Part shown: positions 20,430 to 29,633 of the stretch, in pieces
Layout of the letters: each line of letters begins with the position of its first letter
How positions within the stretch are numbered: position 1 is the first letter of the stretch
DNA from: an uncultured Bacteroidales bacterium
GTDB taxonomy: Bacteria; Bacteroidota; Bacteroidia; Bacteroidales; Muribaculaceae
Assembly (NCBI GenBank): GCA_947175245.1
Contig: CAMWLW010000014.1
Location: 1-41,319, forward strand
Direction: 5' to 3'
DNA length: 41,319 nucleotides
The notes under the pieces: generated by a model
Told to the model about the DNA's origin: nothing
What the model saw: only the letters and a program-made list of their open reading frames with translations
The model's database searches: none
Program-made: the position numbers and the translations under genes

Positions 20430-22010
20430 TTAAAATTCGCTCGAGAAGTGGAATTTTATCTTTGGGAAATCATTCTGGGCCATTTGCAACACATAACCCG
20501 AATCGGCCAGGAACACGTCGCGTCCCTCGCGGTCAACGGCCATGAACTGGTGCTTGCGTTTCTTGAAAGCGGCAAGGGCTTCGGCATCATCGCTTTCAAT
20601 CCAGCATGCTTTGTATAAGGATATTGGTTCCCAGCGGCACTGTGCACCATACTCGTGGAGCAGTCGGTATTGTATGACTTCGAACTGAAGCTGTCCTACC
20701 GTACCGATAATTTTGCGGCCGTTAAACTGATTGACAAATAACTGAGCCACACCCTCGTCCATAAGTTGCTGAATACCTTTTTCGAGCTGTTTGGACTTCA
20801 TTGGGTCGGTATTCTCAATGTATTTGAACATCTCGGGTGAGAAGCTCGGTAATCCCTTGAAGTGCAGCTCCTCGCCTTGGGTGAGTGTGTCGCCGATTTT
20901 GAAGTTGCCTGTATCGGGAATGCCGACTATGTCGCCCGGATAGGCTTCGTCGACAATATTCTTCTTTTGGGCCATGAAGGCGGTCGGTGCGGCAAATCGC
21001 ATGAATTTACCTGAGCGTATATGCTTATAGTTGGCATTGCGCTGGAACTCACCGCTGCAGACCTTGACGAATGCTATACAACTGCGGTGGTTAGGATCCA
21101 TATTGGCGTGAATCTTGAACACAAAGCCACTGAACTGTTCTTCATGAGGATCAATAGTACGCTCGACGGCATTGACAGGACGGGGTTCGGGGGCAATCTT
21201 GACAAAGCAGTCAAGGAGTTCTTTGACGCCGAATGTGTTCAGAGCCGAGCCGAAGAAAACTGGGGCAAGTTTGCCTTTCAGGTACTCGTCGACATCAAAG
21301 TCGGGATACACTCCATCGATTAGTTCGAGATCGTCACGAAGTTTCTGAGCGTCGGTTTCGCCTACATTTTCGTCAATGCGCGGGTCGTTGATGTCGTCAA
21401 TCTCAACGCGTTCGCTCACGCGTTGCTTGTTAGGCGTGAACAGGTCAAGTGAGTGTTCGTATATATTGTAAACGCCTTTGAACTTGGCGCCGATATTGAT
21501 AGGCCATGATAGGGGACGCACTGCAATTTTCAGCTCGGTTTCCAGCTCGTCGAGAATTTCGAACGGGTCGCGTCCCTCGCGGTCAAGTTTGTTTACAAAT
21601 ATGATGACAGGAGTGTTGCGCATACGGCACACTTCCATGAGTTTGCGGGTTTGCTGCTCCACGCCTTTGGCGACATCGACCACTATTATAACGCTGTCTA
21701 CTGCCGTTAGTGTGCGGTATGTATCTTCGGCAAAGTCCTGGTGGCCGGGTGTATCAAGAATATTGATTTTGTAATCGCCATAATTGAAGCCCATTACCGA
21801 GGTTGCAACCGATATGCCGCGCTGCTTCTCGATTTCCATCCAGTCACTGGTCGCAGTCTTTTTTATCTTATTGGATTTGACAGCACCGGCTATGTGAATG
21901 GCACCGCCAAAGAGCAAGAGCTTCTCGGTCAATGTCGTCTTACCGGCATCGGGGTGACTGATGATAGCAAATGTGCGTCTGCGTGAAATTTCGTCGTTTA
22001 AATTAGCCAC
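20430..22010 (-). CDS. prfC: Peptide chain release factor 3
   Basis: [59 protein letters not shown] 22010 (ANLNDEIS...) preferred to track TTG 22046. Confidence 0.94.
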   Translation of the reverse strand: MANLNDEISRRRTFAIISHPDAGKTTLTEKLLLFGGAIHIAGAVKSNKIKKTATSDWMEIEKQRGISVATSVMGFNYGDYKINILDTPGHQDFAEDTYRTLTAVDSVIIVVDVAKGVEQQTRKLMEVCRMRNTPVIIFVNKLDREGRDPFEILDELETELKIAVRPLSWPINIGAKFKGVYNIYEHSLDLFTPNKQRVSERVEIDDINDPRIDENVGETDAQKLRDDLELIDGVYPDFDVDEYLKGKLAPVFFGSALNTFGVKELLDCFVKIAPEPRPVNAVERTIDPHEEQFSGFVFKIHANMDPNHRSCIAFVKVCSGEFQRNANYKHIRSGKFMRFAAPTAFMAQKKNIVDEAYPGDIVGIPDTGNFKIGDTLTQGEELHFKGLPSFSPEMFKYIENTDPMKSKQLEKGIQQLMDEGVAQLFVNQFNGRKIIGTVGQLQFEVIQYRLLHEYGAQCRWEPISLYKACWIESDDAEALAAFKKRKHQFMAVDREGRDVFLADSGYVLQMAQNDFPKIKFHFSSEF

Positions 22011-22062
22011 GTTTAAAGCATTATATAGTTGATGATAGTTGCCCAAGTGTGAAAAGGCAGTG

Positions 22063-22070
22063 CAAAGGTA
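22063..22070 (-). promoter_or_regulatory. -7 element TACCTTTG (minus strand) upstream of prfC
   Basis: CAAAGGTA on the + strand; CAAC rather than CAAA at the -33 position (22091). Confidence 0.5.
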
Positions 22071-22081
22071 CGAATTTTGTG

Positions 22082-22258
22082 TCAGAATAGCAACCGTGCG
22101 ACGTAACAGTCAAGTGCATGGACGCCGAGCAATATCGGTGCTCCACACAACACAGTAAGAATATATGCAAGCCACTTCTTATTGATGCGTTTGTATATGG
22201 TTCGTTCTATCGGAGTAATGATAGCAACAAATATTAAAATTTCAAAAAGATTAAGCAT
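22082..22258 (-). CDS. Small (58-aa) putative membrane protein
   Basis: ATG 22258: [58 protein letters not shown]; two hydrophobic segments; minus-strand TACCTTTG upstream. Confidence 0.5.
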   Translation of the reverse strand: MLNLFEILIFVAIITPIERTIYKRINKKWLAYILTVLCGAPILLGVHALDCYVARLLF

Positions 22259-22285
22259 ACACAAGCTGTTAATTAGATTTTGATG

Positions 22286-22293
22286 CAAAGGTA
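22286..22293 (-). promoter_or_regulatory. -7 element TACCTTTG (minus strand) for the small membrane ORF
   Basis: CAAAGGTA on the + strand, 27 nt upstream of ATG 22258; no clear -33. Confidence 0.45.
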
Positions 22294-22318
22294 AGCAAAT
22301 AACTCGGGAAATTTTATT

Positions 22319-22326
22319 TACCTTTG
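22319..22326 (+). promoter_or_regulatory. -7 element TACCTTTG upstream of thrA
   Basis: TAnnTTTG match 29 nt before ATG 22356; no clear -33. Confidence 0.5.
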
Positions 22327-22355
22327 TGTATATAATAGATTCATCAAGTCAAGTA

Positions 22356-24794
22356 ATGAAAGTTTTAAAATTCGGAGGTACATCGGTCGGAACGGTATCG
22401 AGTCTCACCAACGTCAAGTCTATTGTCGAGGGGCGTGAAGAACGTCTCATCGTTGTGGTATCGGCATTGGGCGGTGTGACCGATATGCTGATAAATACAG
22501 CGAATATTGCACTCGGAGGACATGAAGGTTGTGGCGATAATATCAAAGTTATTTCGTCTCGTCACCATGATATTATTGAGTCGATGGTTACGCCTGAAAA
22601 GCAAATCGAGGTAAGAGAGCATATCGACGGTCTCATTGCTGAACTTGATGATATATATAAGGGCATAAGTCTGATAAAGGAGCTTTCAAAACGAACGCTT
22701 GACATTGTCGTCAGTTACGGTGAACGTATGTCGAGCTATCTGATATCGAATATTATTGATGGCGCATTGTTGGTCGATTCGCGTGAGTTTATACGGACGG
22801 TGAGACAACATCACAAGGATGTCCTTGACGACGTGGTGACAAAAGATTTGATTTTCAAAAAAATTGCGTCAATAGATGCGCCTGTTATAATTGTACCGGG
22901 ATTTATTTCGGCTGATAACGAGGGTAATATAACTAACCTTGGCCGTGGTGGCAGTGACTACACAGCTGCCATTCTTGCTGCTAATCTTGGTGCCGATGTC
23001 CTTGAGATATGGACTGATGTTGATGGGTTCATGACTGCCGATCCACGTGTAATTCCCAATGCTTACGTTATCGACCGAATGTCGTTTAATGATGCTATGG
23101 AGTTGTGTAATTTCGGCGCAAAGGTTATATATCCGCCTACTATCTATCCCGTATATCACAAGAATATACCGATACTGATTAAGAATACGTTCCGCCCCGA
23201 GATGCCGGGTACCCTTGTATCGAATGAGGTAAGTCCCGAACGTGGTGGAAAACCTATCAAGGGTATATCGTCAATCAACGATACCAGCCTTATAACTGTT
23301 ACAGGTCTCGGCATGGTAGGTATTGTCGGTGTTAATGCCCGCATTTTTAATGCGTTGGCTCGTGACGGAGTCAGTGTGTTCATGGTTTCGCAGGCATCGA
23401 GTGAGAATAATACCTCGATTGCGGTTAAAACGTGTGACGCGTTCCAGGCAGTTGAGACGCTTACCCGAGAGTTCGCCGATGAATTGCGCCGAGGTGATAT
23501 TTCCGATATTATGCGGGAAGATGATCTCGCTACGGTGGCCATCGTGGGCGAAAACATGAAAACCGAGAGCGGCATTGCTGGACGCCTGTTTAATACCATA
23601 GGCCGCAATGGTGTGAATGTAAAAGCTATTACTCAGGGCGCATCGGAATCGAATATCTCGTTCGTAATTGACCGTAAGGATTTATACAAAACCATCAGTG
23701 TCATACATGACTCTTTCTTTCTGTCGGCTTCTCAGGTGCTTAACATCTTTATGATAGGTGTGGGTAATGTAGGCAAAAATCTGATAAAACAAATTTCGCA
23801 ACAGCAGGCTACGCTGCTTGAAACCAAAGCGTTGAAGTTACAGGTTGTAGGTATCGCCAATTCACGTCGTGCTGTATTTGACCGCAACGGTCTTGATGTG
23901 TCAAAATACAAGGAGTTGCTTGATGCCTCGGATATTGTTGCGACACCGGCACGTATCAAAGATGAGGTGCTTGCCATGAACCTGTATAATCCTGTATTTG
24001 TCGACTGTACGTCGAGCGAGCAGATTGCCCGTTTGTATTATGATTTACTTAGTCATAATGTTAATGTTGTGGCAGCCAATAAGATTGCGACATCGTCCAA
24101 TTACGATAATTATGCCCGATTGAAAGAGGTGGCACGTAATAAGGATGTGAAGTTCCTGTTTGAGACCAACGTCGGTGCCGGTCTGCCTATAATCAATACA
24201 ATCAATAGTCTCATCAACTCAGGCGATAAGATAATCAAGATCGAAGCTGTTGTATCGGGGACTCTTAACTATATATTTAATGTCCTTGGTCATGACACAC
24301 CATTGAGTCAGGCTATAATGATGGCCAGGGATGCAGGATATAGTGAGCCCGATCCTCGCGTGGATCTCAGCGGTAAGGATGTGGTGCGCAAACTTGTAAT
24401 ACTGGCCCGCGAAGCCGGTTATGTCGTGGAGCAGGCTGATGTCAAGAAGAATTTATTTATTCCTGAAAAATATTTTACAGGAACTATCGACGACTTTTTC
24501 AAAAATATCACCGAGATGGATTCGGAATTTGAACAGCGTCGGCTTGAAGCAGAATCAAAACGCGAACACTTCAGATTTGTCGCAACGCTCGAGGATGGGG
24601 CTGTTGAGGTAGGATTACAGCTTGTAGGCCGCAATCATCCGTTCTATGATCTTGAAGGAAGCAATAATGTCATACTGATAACCACCGAGCGATATAAGGA
24701 ATATCCGATGGCTATCAAAGGATATGGTGCCGGAGCTGAGGTTACTGCTGCAGGCGTGTTTGCCGATATCATTTCCATTGCCAATATACGATGA
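22356..24794 (+). CDS. thrA: Bifunctional aspartate kinase/homoserine dehydrogenase
   Basis: MKVLKFGGTSVG kinase start; ACT regions; GVGNVGKNLIKQ and VGAGLPIINTINSL...SGTLNYIFN homoserine dehydrogenase motifs. ATG 22356 preferred to track GTG 22326 inside the promoter. Confidence 0.95.
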   Translation: MKVLKFGGTSVGTVSSLTNVKSIVEGREERLIVVVSALGGVTDMLINTANIALGGHEGCGDNIKVISSRHHDIIESMVTPEKQIEVREHIDGLIAELDDIYKGISLIKELSKRTLDIVVSYGERMSSYLISNIIDGALLVDSREFIRTVRQHHKDVLDDVVTKDLIFKKIASIDAPVIIVPGFISADNEGNITNLGRGGSDYTAAILAANLGADVLEIWTDVDGFMTADPRVIPNAYVIDRMSFNDAMELCNFGAKVIYPPTIYPVYHKNIPILIKNTFRPEMPGTLVSNEVSPERGGKPIKGISSINDTSLITVTGLGMVGIVGVNARIFNALARDGVSVFMVSQASSENNTSIAVKTCDAFQAVETLTREFADELRRGDISDIMREDDLATVAIVGENMKTESGIAGRLFNTIGRNGVNVKAITQGASESNISFVIDRKDLYKTISVIHDSFFLSASQVLNIFMIGVGNVGKNLIKQISQQQATLLETKALKLQVVGIANSRRAVFDRNGLDVSKYKELLDASDIVATPARIKDEVLAMNLYNPVFVDCTSSEQIARLYYDLLSHNVNVVAANKIATSSNYDNYARLKEVARNKDVKFLFETNVGAGLPIINTINSLINSGDKIIKIEAVVSGTLNYIFNVLGHDTPLSQAIMMARDAGYSEPDPRVDLSGKDVVRKLVILAREAGYVVEQADVKKNLFIPEKYFTGTIDDFFKNITEMDSEFEQRRLEAESKREHFRFVATLEDGAVEVGLQLVGRNHPFYDLEGSNNVILITTERYKEYPMAIKGYGAGAEVTAAGVFADIISIANIR

Positions 24795-25822
24795 ATATAG
24801 ACGACAGCATATTAATTAATAATATAAAACGTCTGCCTGAGGCATTTTTTAATAATAATATAGAGGAAATGTCTCAGCGTGATGTGGCGTTTGTCGTTGC
24901 CAATACACTGCTCGATTCCATATCTCCCGAGGTGTTACGAGATATCGTAGACATGTGGATTGTGTCAGACTCAACGTTCAGACCGGTAGGAAACACGATG
25001 TATGCCTATGAGTATCTAAGTGGCCCGACAATGAGTATATATGATATGCACGCAAGATTCTTGGCATTGATGTTGAAAAATCCTGAGGAAATGTCACGGG
25101 TGGTGAGTTGCTCCCGGGCTGACAGTTCGTCTGCGATATGTCAGGCGTTCAAGTCTGCATCTGGATGTTCTCCTTATATACTGCAGGCTGTAGGGGTACT
25201 GAGTGAACTTGAAAAACGTCAGCTTGTGTCAATCGTGCCAAGTGATAAGCTATGTGTTATCAAGTGTGACGAGTCTACACTTGAAATCTTGTCGCAACGC
25301 GCTGTTAATAACATAGCAAACCAATCGGTCGGTATGCTTATTACTGATGATAATTTATATTATCGAGTATCAAGGGTTGCCGTGTTGTTTGACATGTACA
25401 GGCGACTCAAAGTGATGAATCCAGATAAAAAACTTGTTTTTGCATGCGATAAATCACAAAAGTCGTGCATGGATGCTTGTATGACAGCAGCTAAAATGGG
25501 TTTACCCATTAGGATTGTAGAGACTGTAAGTGACTATGACCGTGATGAAGTTATAAAATGTGCATATAAAAATACAGGTTATATCCTTAGTCCTCGTGCT
25601 GTAGTGCAGTGGGTGTCACTTGAGTCATTACAGCTTAGTGCTGATGAAGTGGGTGTGTTTGTTCAGCCCTCACATCCGGCAAAGCATCGCAAGTTGCTCG
25701 AGCCGCTCATCAATCAGGTGATGCCGTTGCCTCATAAGTTATATTTCAATCCGTCGATACATCTGCGATATAAGTTTAACGCTCCGACGGTTAATACAAT
25801 AATCAATTTTTTAACAAATTAA
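24791..25822 (+). CDS. Threonine-synthase-like protein lacking the PLP lysine and PLP-binding loops (putative ThrC pseudoenzyme)
   Basis: LPEAFFNNNIEEMSQRDVAF...SPEVLRDIV...YAYEYLSGPTMSIYDMHARFLALML matches the ThrC N-half (canonical LELFHGPTLAFKD); conserved spacing to SHPAKHRKLLEPLI near the C-terminus. ATGA overlap with thrA. Confidence 0.75.
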   Translation: MNIDDSILINNIKRLPEAFFNNNIEEMSQRDVAFVVANTLLDSISPEVLRDIVDMWIVSDSTFRPVGNTMYAYEYLSGPTMSIYDMHARFLALMLKNPEEMSRVVSCSRADSSSAICQAFKSASGCSPYILQAVGVLSELEKRQLVSIVPSDKLCVIKCDESTLEILSQRAVNNIANQSVGMLITDDNLYYRVSRVAVLFDMYRRLKVMNPDKKLVFACDKSQKSCMDACMTAAKMGLPIRIVETVSDYDRDEVIKCAYKNTGYILSPRAVVQWVSLESLQLSADEVGVFVQPSHPAKHRKLLEPLINQVMPLPHKLYFNPSIHLRYKFNAPTVNTIINFLTN

Positions 25823-25833
25823 AGTAAATAGTC

Positions 25834-26190
25834 ATGTCAAGTAAACGTAGTCTTAAAAAATTAGTGCGCTATATGTGTGGTGATATAGCTGCAGAGTGTA
25901 TAATTGCGCGCGATATAGTACCCGGAATCGATGCTGCCGTTATGAATGATCTCGTTTTCAAAATAGCACGAGTGCAAGCAGCAACATTGGGCAAGATAAC
26001 ATTTGCGTTTGATAAGACAGCTTCTGATTTTGAAAACGCGGCGCAGTACAAACGTGCCCGTCACGAGTACATGAAGAAAGCATATCGCTCGTTGAAGATT
26101 GAATTCAACAAACAGGTCGATGAAGTTGTTAAAGAGATGAATGCTGCTTTGCCTCAGGCTCAGAAAGATCTGAACAAGGCACACAAGTAA
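25834..26190 (+). CDS. Conserved hypothetical protein (118 aa)
   Basis: Intact ORF in a co-directional cluster, ATG start, no recognised domain. Confidence 0.6.
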   Translation: MSSKRSLKKLVRYMCGDIAAECIIARDIVPGIDAAVMNDLVFKIARVQAATLGKITFAFDKTASDFENAAQYKRARHEYMKKAYRSLKIEFNKQVDEVVKEMNAALPQAQKDLNKAHK

Positions 26191-26209
26191 CTCTTTAATT
26201 ATTGTAATA

Positions 26210-26758
26210 TTGAATTTATCAGCGAAAATATTGAAAATGTTCGGGTGGCGTGTTAATATCACGGCACCCGACTTTGACCAATGTATAATATGTGTGGCGC
26301 CCCATACATCCAATTGGGATTTTGTTCTCGGTAAGCTCGCTTATGCATCAGTCAACAGGAAATCGGGCTTTTTGATGAAAGACGCATGGTTCTTTTTCCC
26401 GCTTGGAATTATTTTTCGGGCCATAGGTGGTGTACCTGTATATCGTAAAACAAAACATGGCTCATTGGTAAAACAATTGGTCGAGAGGTATAAAACCGAG
26501 CCAAAGTTAACGTTGGCTATTACCCCCGAGGGAACAAGAAGCCGTAACGCTAAATGGCATACCGGTTTCCTTACTATAGCCCGAGAGGCCGATGTCCCTA
26601 TCTTGTTGGGCATACTCGATTATGGCAGCAAGACAATCGATGTCAGCACAGTCTTTAGAGCAACAGGTGACAACGAGGCTGATATGAAGAAGATAAAAGA
26701 ATTTTATTCACCTTATACCGGAAAATATCCTGATAAATTCACTACTGCCGATGAATAA
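26210..26758 (+). CDS. PlsC-like 1-acyl-glycerol-3-phosphate acyltransferase family protein
   Basis: APHTSNWDFV (HX4D) and TPEGTRSRNAKWHTGF motifs; TTG start (alternative in-frame ATG 26237). Confidence 0.85.
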   Translation: MNLSAKILKMFGWRVNITAPDFDQCIICVAPHTSNWDFVLGKLAYASVNRKSGFLMKDAWFFFPLGIIFRAIGGVPVYRKTKHGSLVKQLVERYKTEPKLTLAITPEGTRSRNAKWHTGFLTIAREADVPILLGILDYGSKTIDVSTVFRATGDNEADMKKIKEFYSPYTGKYPDKFTTADE

Positions 26759-27545
26759 TGATATTCTGACCGTTGGGGTCGTGTCGCTTGATATCGTGTT
26801 TGCCGATAAGCGTGCAAATATCAATCGTGTTAAAAGCGTGTTAGAAGAGTGGGGTAGCAGAGTCGATGTTCTGGTGCTACCTGAGCTGTTCAGTTCGGCG
26901 TTTGTAAGCGATCCCGAATCTCTCGCGTCTATTGCAGAAGATGACAACGGTGAAACCATCAGGTCTCTACGTGCTCTTGCAGCAAGTTATAATGTGCTGT
27001 TAGCCGGTAGTTATATAGCATCAATAGGGGGCGCTTATTACAATCGAGGATTCATGTTGTCGCCCGATGGCGAGGCTTGTTTTTACAACAAACGTCATTT
27101 GTTTGGTCTTAGCGAGGAAAGTCTGCTCTTTAAGGCAGGCGATGAGCTTCCGCCGGTGATGAAGTTTAGGGGATGGAATGTTGCAATGATTGTATGTTAT
27201 GATCTGCGCTTTCCCGTGTGGTGTCGTCGTCACGATGATCATTGCCAGTATGACCTCATGCTTGTGGTTGCCAATTGGCCTCAATCACGTCAGTATGCCT
27301 GGCATCATCTGCTGATTGCACGCGCCATTGAGAATCAGTCGTATGTGGTGGGTGACAATCGTTCGGGCAATGACCGATATGGTGAATATGACGGCATGTC
27401 GGTCGTTTATGATATGGGTGGATATCCTGTCGGCGAGGCAGTCTCAGATGAAATGTATGTGGCATCGCTATCGTTGTCACGGTTACAGCAATCGCGTGAG
27501 CGGTGGCCCATAGCTCGCGATGCCGATAATTTCAAAACTTTGTAG
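26751..27545 (+). CDS. Carbon-nitrogen hydrolase (nitrilase superfamily; omega-amidase YafV-like)
   Basis: Catalytic E (LPELFSSAF), K (NKRHLFGL), C (MIVCYDLRFPVWCR). Confidence 0.88.
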   Translation: MNNDILTVGVVSLDIVFADKRANINRVKSVLEEWGSRVDVLVLPELFSSAFVSDPESLASIAEDDNGETIRSLRALAASYNVLLAGSYIASIGGAYYNRGFMLSPDGEACFYNKRHLFGLSEESLLFKAGDELPPVMKFRGWNVAMIVCYDLRFPVWCRRHDDHCQYDLMLVVANWPQSRQYAWHHLLIARAIENQSYVVGDNRSGNDRYGEYDGMSVVYDMGGYPVGEAVSDEMYVASLSLSRLQQSRERWPIARDADNFKTL

Positions 27546-28122
27546 CCGTCTTTATCAAGTCTAAAACCCGTGGTAATATCGGTTGGATGTCATCGTTGAC
27601 GATTTTACATATTTTGGGATGAACGTGAGATGGTACGTAGCTTTCCTGTGCTTCGATGCGGGCTAAGACTTCGTCATAACTGCAGTTGTTTCGCAGTATT
27701 ACTCGTCTTACACGTAGGTCGCGAGGTGCAGTCACTGACCAAACTTCGTCAACCATGAGGTCGATATTACTTTGGTACAGGATGGCTGTTTCAATAAACA
27801 TTATACTGTCATCGGCAAGTGCTTCATACTTGTGTGTTATATCATTTCTGACCGCTTGATGTACAATACTGTTTAATTTTTCTAGTTTATCCTTGTCGGT
27901 GAAAACTATAGATGCTATAAGTTTACGGTCGATTATTCCATCCTTTACCGCGTCATTATGTATGTGCCGTATGAGTAACTGATGTATTTCGGCATCGTTA
28001 TCCATTATTTTTTTTGCCTCGTTGTCACAGTCATATACAATGTATCCGTTAGCTCGCAATATCCTGCTGACAACGCTCTTTCCCGAGCCTATGCCTCCTG
28101 TTATGGCAATCAGTTTACCCAT
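27532..28122 (-). CDS. coaE: Dephospho-CoA kinase
   Basis: MGKLIAITGGIGSGKSVVSRILRANGYIVYDCDNEAK. Confidence 0.94.
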   Translation of the reverse strand: MGKLIAITGGIGSGKSVVSRILRANGYIVYDCDNEAKKIMDNDAEIHQLLIRHIHNDAVKDGIIDRKLIASIVFTDKDKLEKLNSIVHQAVRNDITHKYEALADDSIMFIETAILYQSNIDLMVDEVWSVTAPRDLRVRRVILRNNCSYDEVLARIEAQESYVPSHVHPKICKIVNDDIQPILPRVLDLIKTATKF

Positions 28123-28124
28123 GC

Positions 28125-29126
28125 TTAATTATCGTTCTGCTCGAGTACGTATTCCACATTTTGCGGAGATATCGTACCACTGTGGTAATTGTCCGGCAAG
28201 ATTGACAGCTCGAGAGGTATGATATTGTCCTGTCGTTTTGCATAGTCGGCGTATGCTTTTACCGGATATGAGGCTGAGTTATATATGCTCATAGGCACAA
28301 GACAATTGAATTTAACGGTCGATGGAAATGTCACGATATTTAGACCTTCGGGTAAATTGACAGCCTCAACAGGTATATCAAAACTCTTTGTGACGAGAGG
28401 TTCAACAGGTATGGTCACTTTTATTTCTGACGGAACGGTGCGACATCCTGCAGGCTTTATAATTTGAGCCGTGACGGTAGTAGTATCGTTGATATTTGAC
28501 ATTGATATTATTTCAGTGGACAGTGCTGACATTTCTGAATCAAAGTCAGGTGACATATACACAAGAACCGAGTCGGTCGAGGGTATAACCTGTCCGCTGA
28601 GTATAAATTGAGGTTTGGGCGTGATACGTGTCTTGACAATAAGCGGTACCTTTATCGGTGGTAATGTAGTGTAGCTTATTGATAATGAGTCGGGCGACAG
28701 GTTGGTTATGGTTGATGTGGAACCGAATATCTGGCGTATGTTGGAATTTAGTTGTGACTCGGTCAGACTAAGCCGCCCGTTGTCATTGTCATAAAAATCA
28801 CGGTAATCGATATGGAGAGTAGAGGTGCCAAGCAGTTGTTTTGACAGCAGGCTGATACCTTTATCCCGTACTGAAACGGTTACTTTGGGCAATGTACCTT
28901 GATTTGACAGCAATGTCATGTCTTTAGGCAATCGGTCAATCTCGATTCCCAACTCATAATCTTTCTGAATTTCATCGTTAAGCGATGTCAGTAGCCAGAA
29001 CAGTGTCGAGATGGCAAGGAACACAAGGAATGTGAGCGTATTGCGGCCCATGCGTGAGCTTAACTGCTGTTTTATATGTTGAAAAATGTTTTTCAAAATG
29101 GAGACTTTAGTAGGTTTATATGCCAA
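28125..29126 (-). CDS. YbbR-like domain protein
   Basis: N-terminal TM helix then repeated YbbR-type segments; neighbours coaE and yajC. Track TTG 29126 start is doubtful; true start may be further in (e.g. MGRNTLTFLVFL). Confidence 0.75.
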   Translation of the reverse strand: MAYKPTKVSILKNIFQHIKQQLSSRMGRNTLTFLVFLAISTLFWLLTSLNDEIQKDYELGIEIDRLPKDMTLLSNQGTLPKVTVSVRDKGISLLSKQLLGTSTLHIDYRDFYDNDNGRLSLTESQLNSNIRQIFGSTSTITNLSPDSLSISYTTLPPIKVPLIVKTRITPKPQFILSGQVIPSTDSVLVYMSPDFDSEMSALSTEIISMSNINDTTTVTAQIIKPAGCRTVPSEIKVTIPVEPLVTKSFDIPVEAVNLPEGLNIVTFPSTVKFNCLVPMSIYNSASYPVKAYADYAKRQDNIIPLELSILPDNYHSGTISPQNVEYVLEQNDN

Positions 29127-29156
29127 AACGGCCCCGCTGCCATTGCATTGGGGCCG
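29126..29156 (-). terminator. Intrinsic-terminator-like hairpin after yajC
   Basis: CGGCCCC (29129-29135) / GGGGCCG (29150-29156), 7-bp perfect GC stem followed by TTTT on the minus strand. Confidence 0.6.
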
Positions 29157-29182
29157 ATATTCGTATAGTCAGTCTTAACAAC

Positions 29183-29560
29183 TTAGGCGTTTTCTTTCAG
29201 CGGAGCTTCCTGACCGGGAGCGCCAACGGGATAAACCGAGCCCTTGTCGATTTTGATAGTTACTTCAGGAGCAATCTGTATAGTAAAAGTATCTTCCTTA
29301 ACCGCGGTGACTTTACCATGAATACCTCCGGCTGTGATAACTTTATCACCGGCTTTAATACCTTCACGAAACTTTTTGATTTCTTTCTGCTTCTTTTGCT
29401 GCGGACGTATCATCAGGAAATAGAAGATGGCGATAATCGCTACCATCATAATGATACCACTCCAGGGGTTACCTTGCTGAATGTCGCCTTGTGTTGTATC
29501 TACAACATCTACTACCTCTTCTTGAGCAAGAATTAAGAGTGAAATTAATGCGTTTAACAT
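29183..29560 (-). CDS. yajC: Preprotein translocase subunit YajC
   Basis: GIIMMVAIIAIFYFLMIRPQQKKQKEIKKFREGIKAGDKVITAGGIHGKV. Confidence 0.95.
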   Translation of the reverse strand: MLNALISLLILAQEEVVDVVDTTQGDIQQGNPWSGIIMMVAIIAIFYFLMIRPQQKKQKEIKKFREGIKAGDKVITAGGIHGKVTAVKEDTFTIQIAPEVTIKIDKGSVYPVGAPGQEAPLKENA

Positions 29561-29593
29561 TGTTGAATATCTTTAATAGGTTAATTAATTGTA

Positions 29594-29601
29594 CAAATAT
29601 A
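29594..29601 (-). promoter_or_regulatory. -7 element TATATTTG (minus strand) upstream of yajC
   Basis: CAAATATA on the + strand, 34 nt before the yajC start. Confidence 0.35.
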
Positions 29602-29633
29602 GTGTTTTTTGTTTATACAATACCACAAATACC

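Noticed and set aside
25861-26313. 150-aa minus-strand ORF opposite the 118-aa hypothetical gene
   Set aside because: Cys/Ile/Phe-rich shadow translation opposing an operon-consistent ORF that begins with ATG after a short gap.
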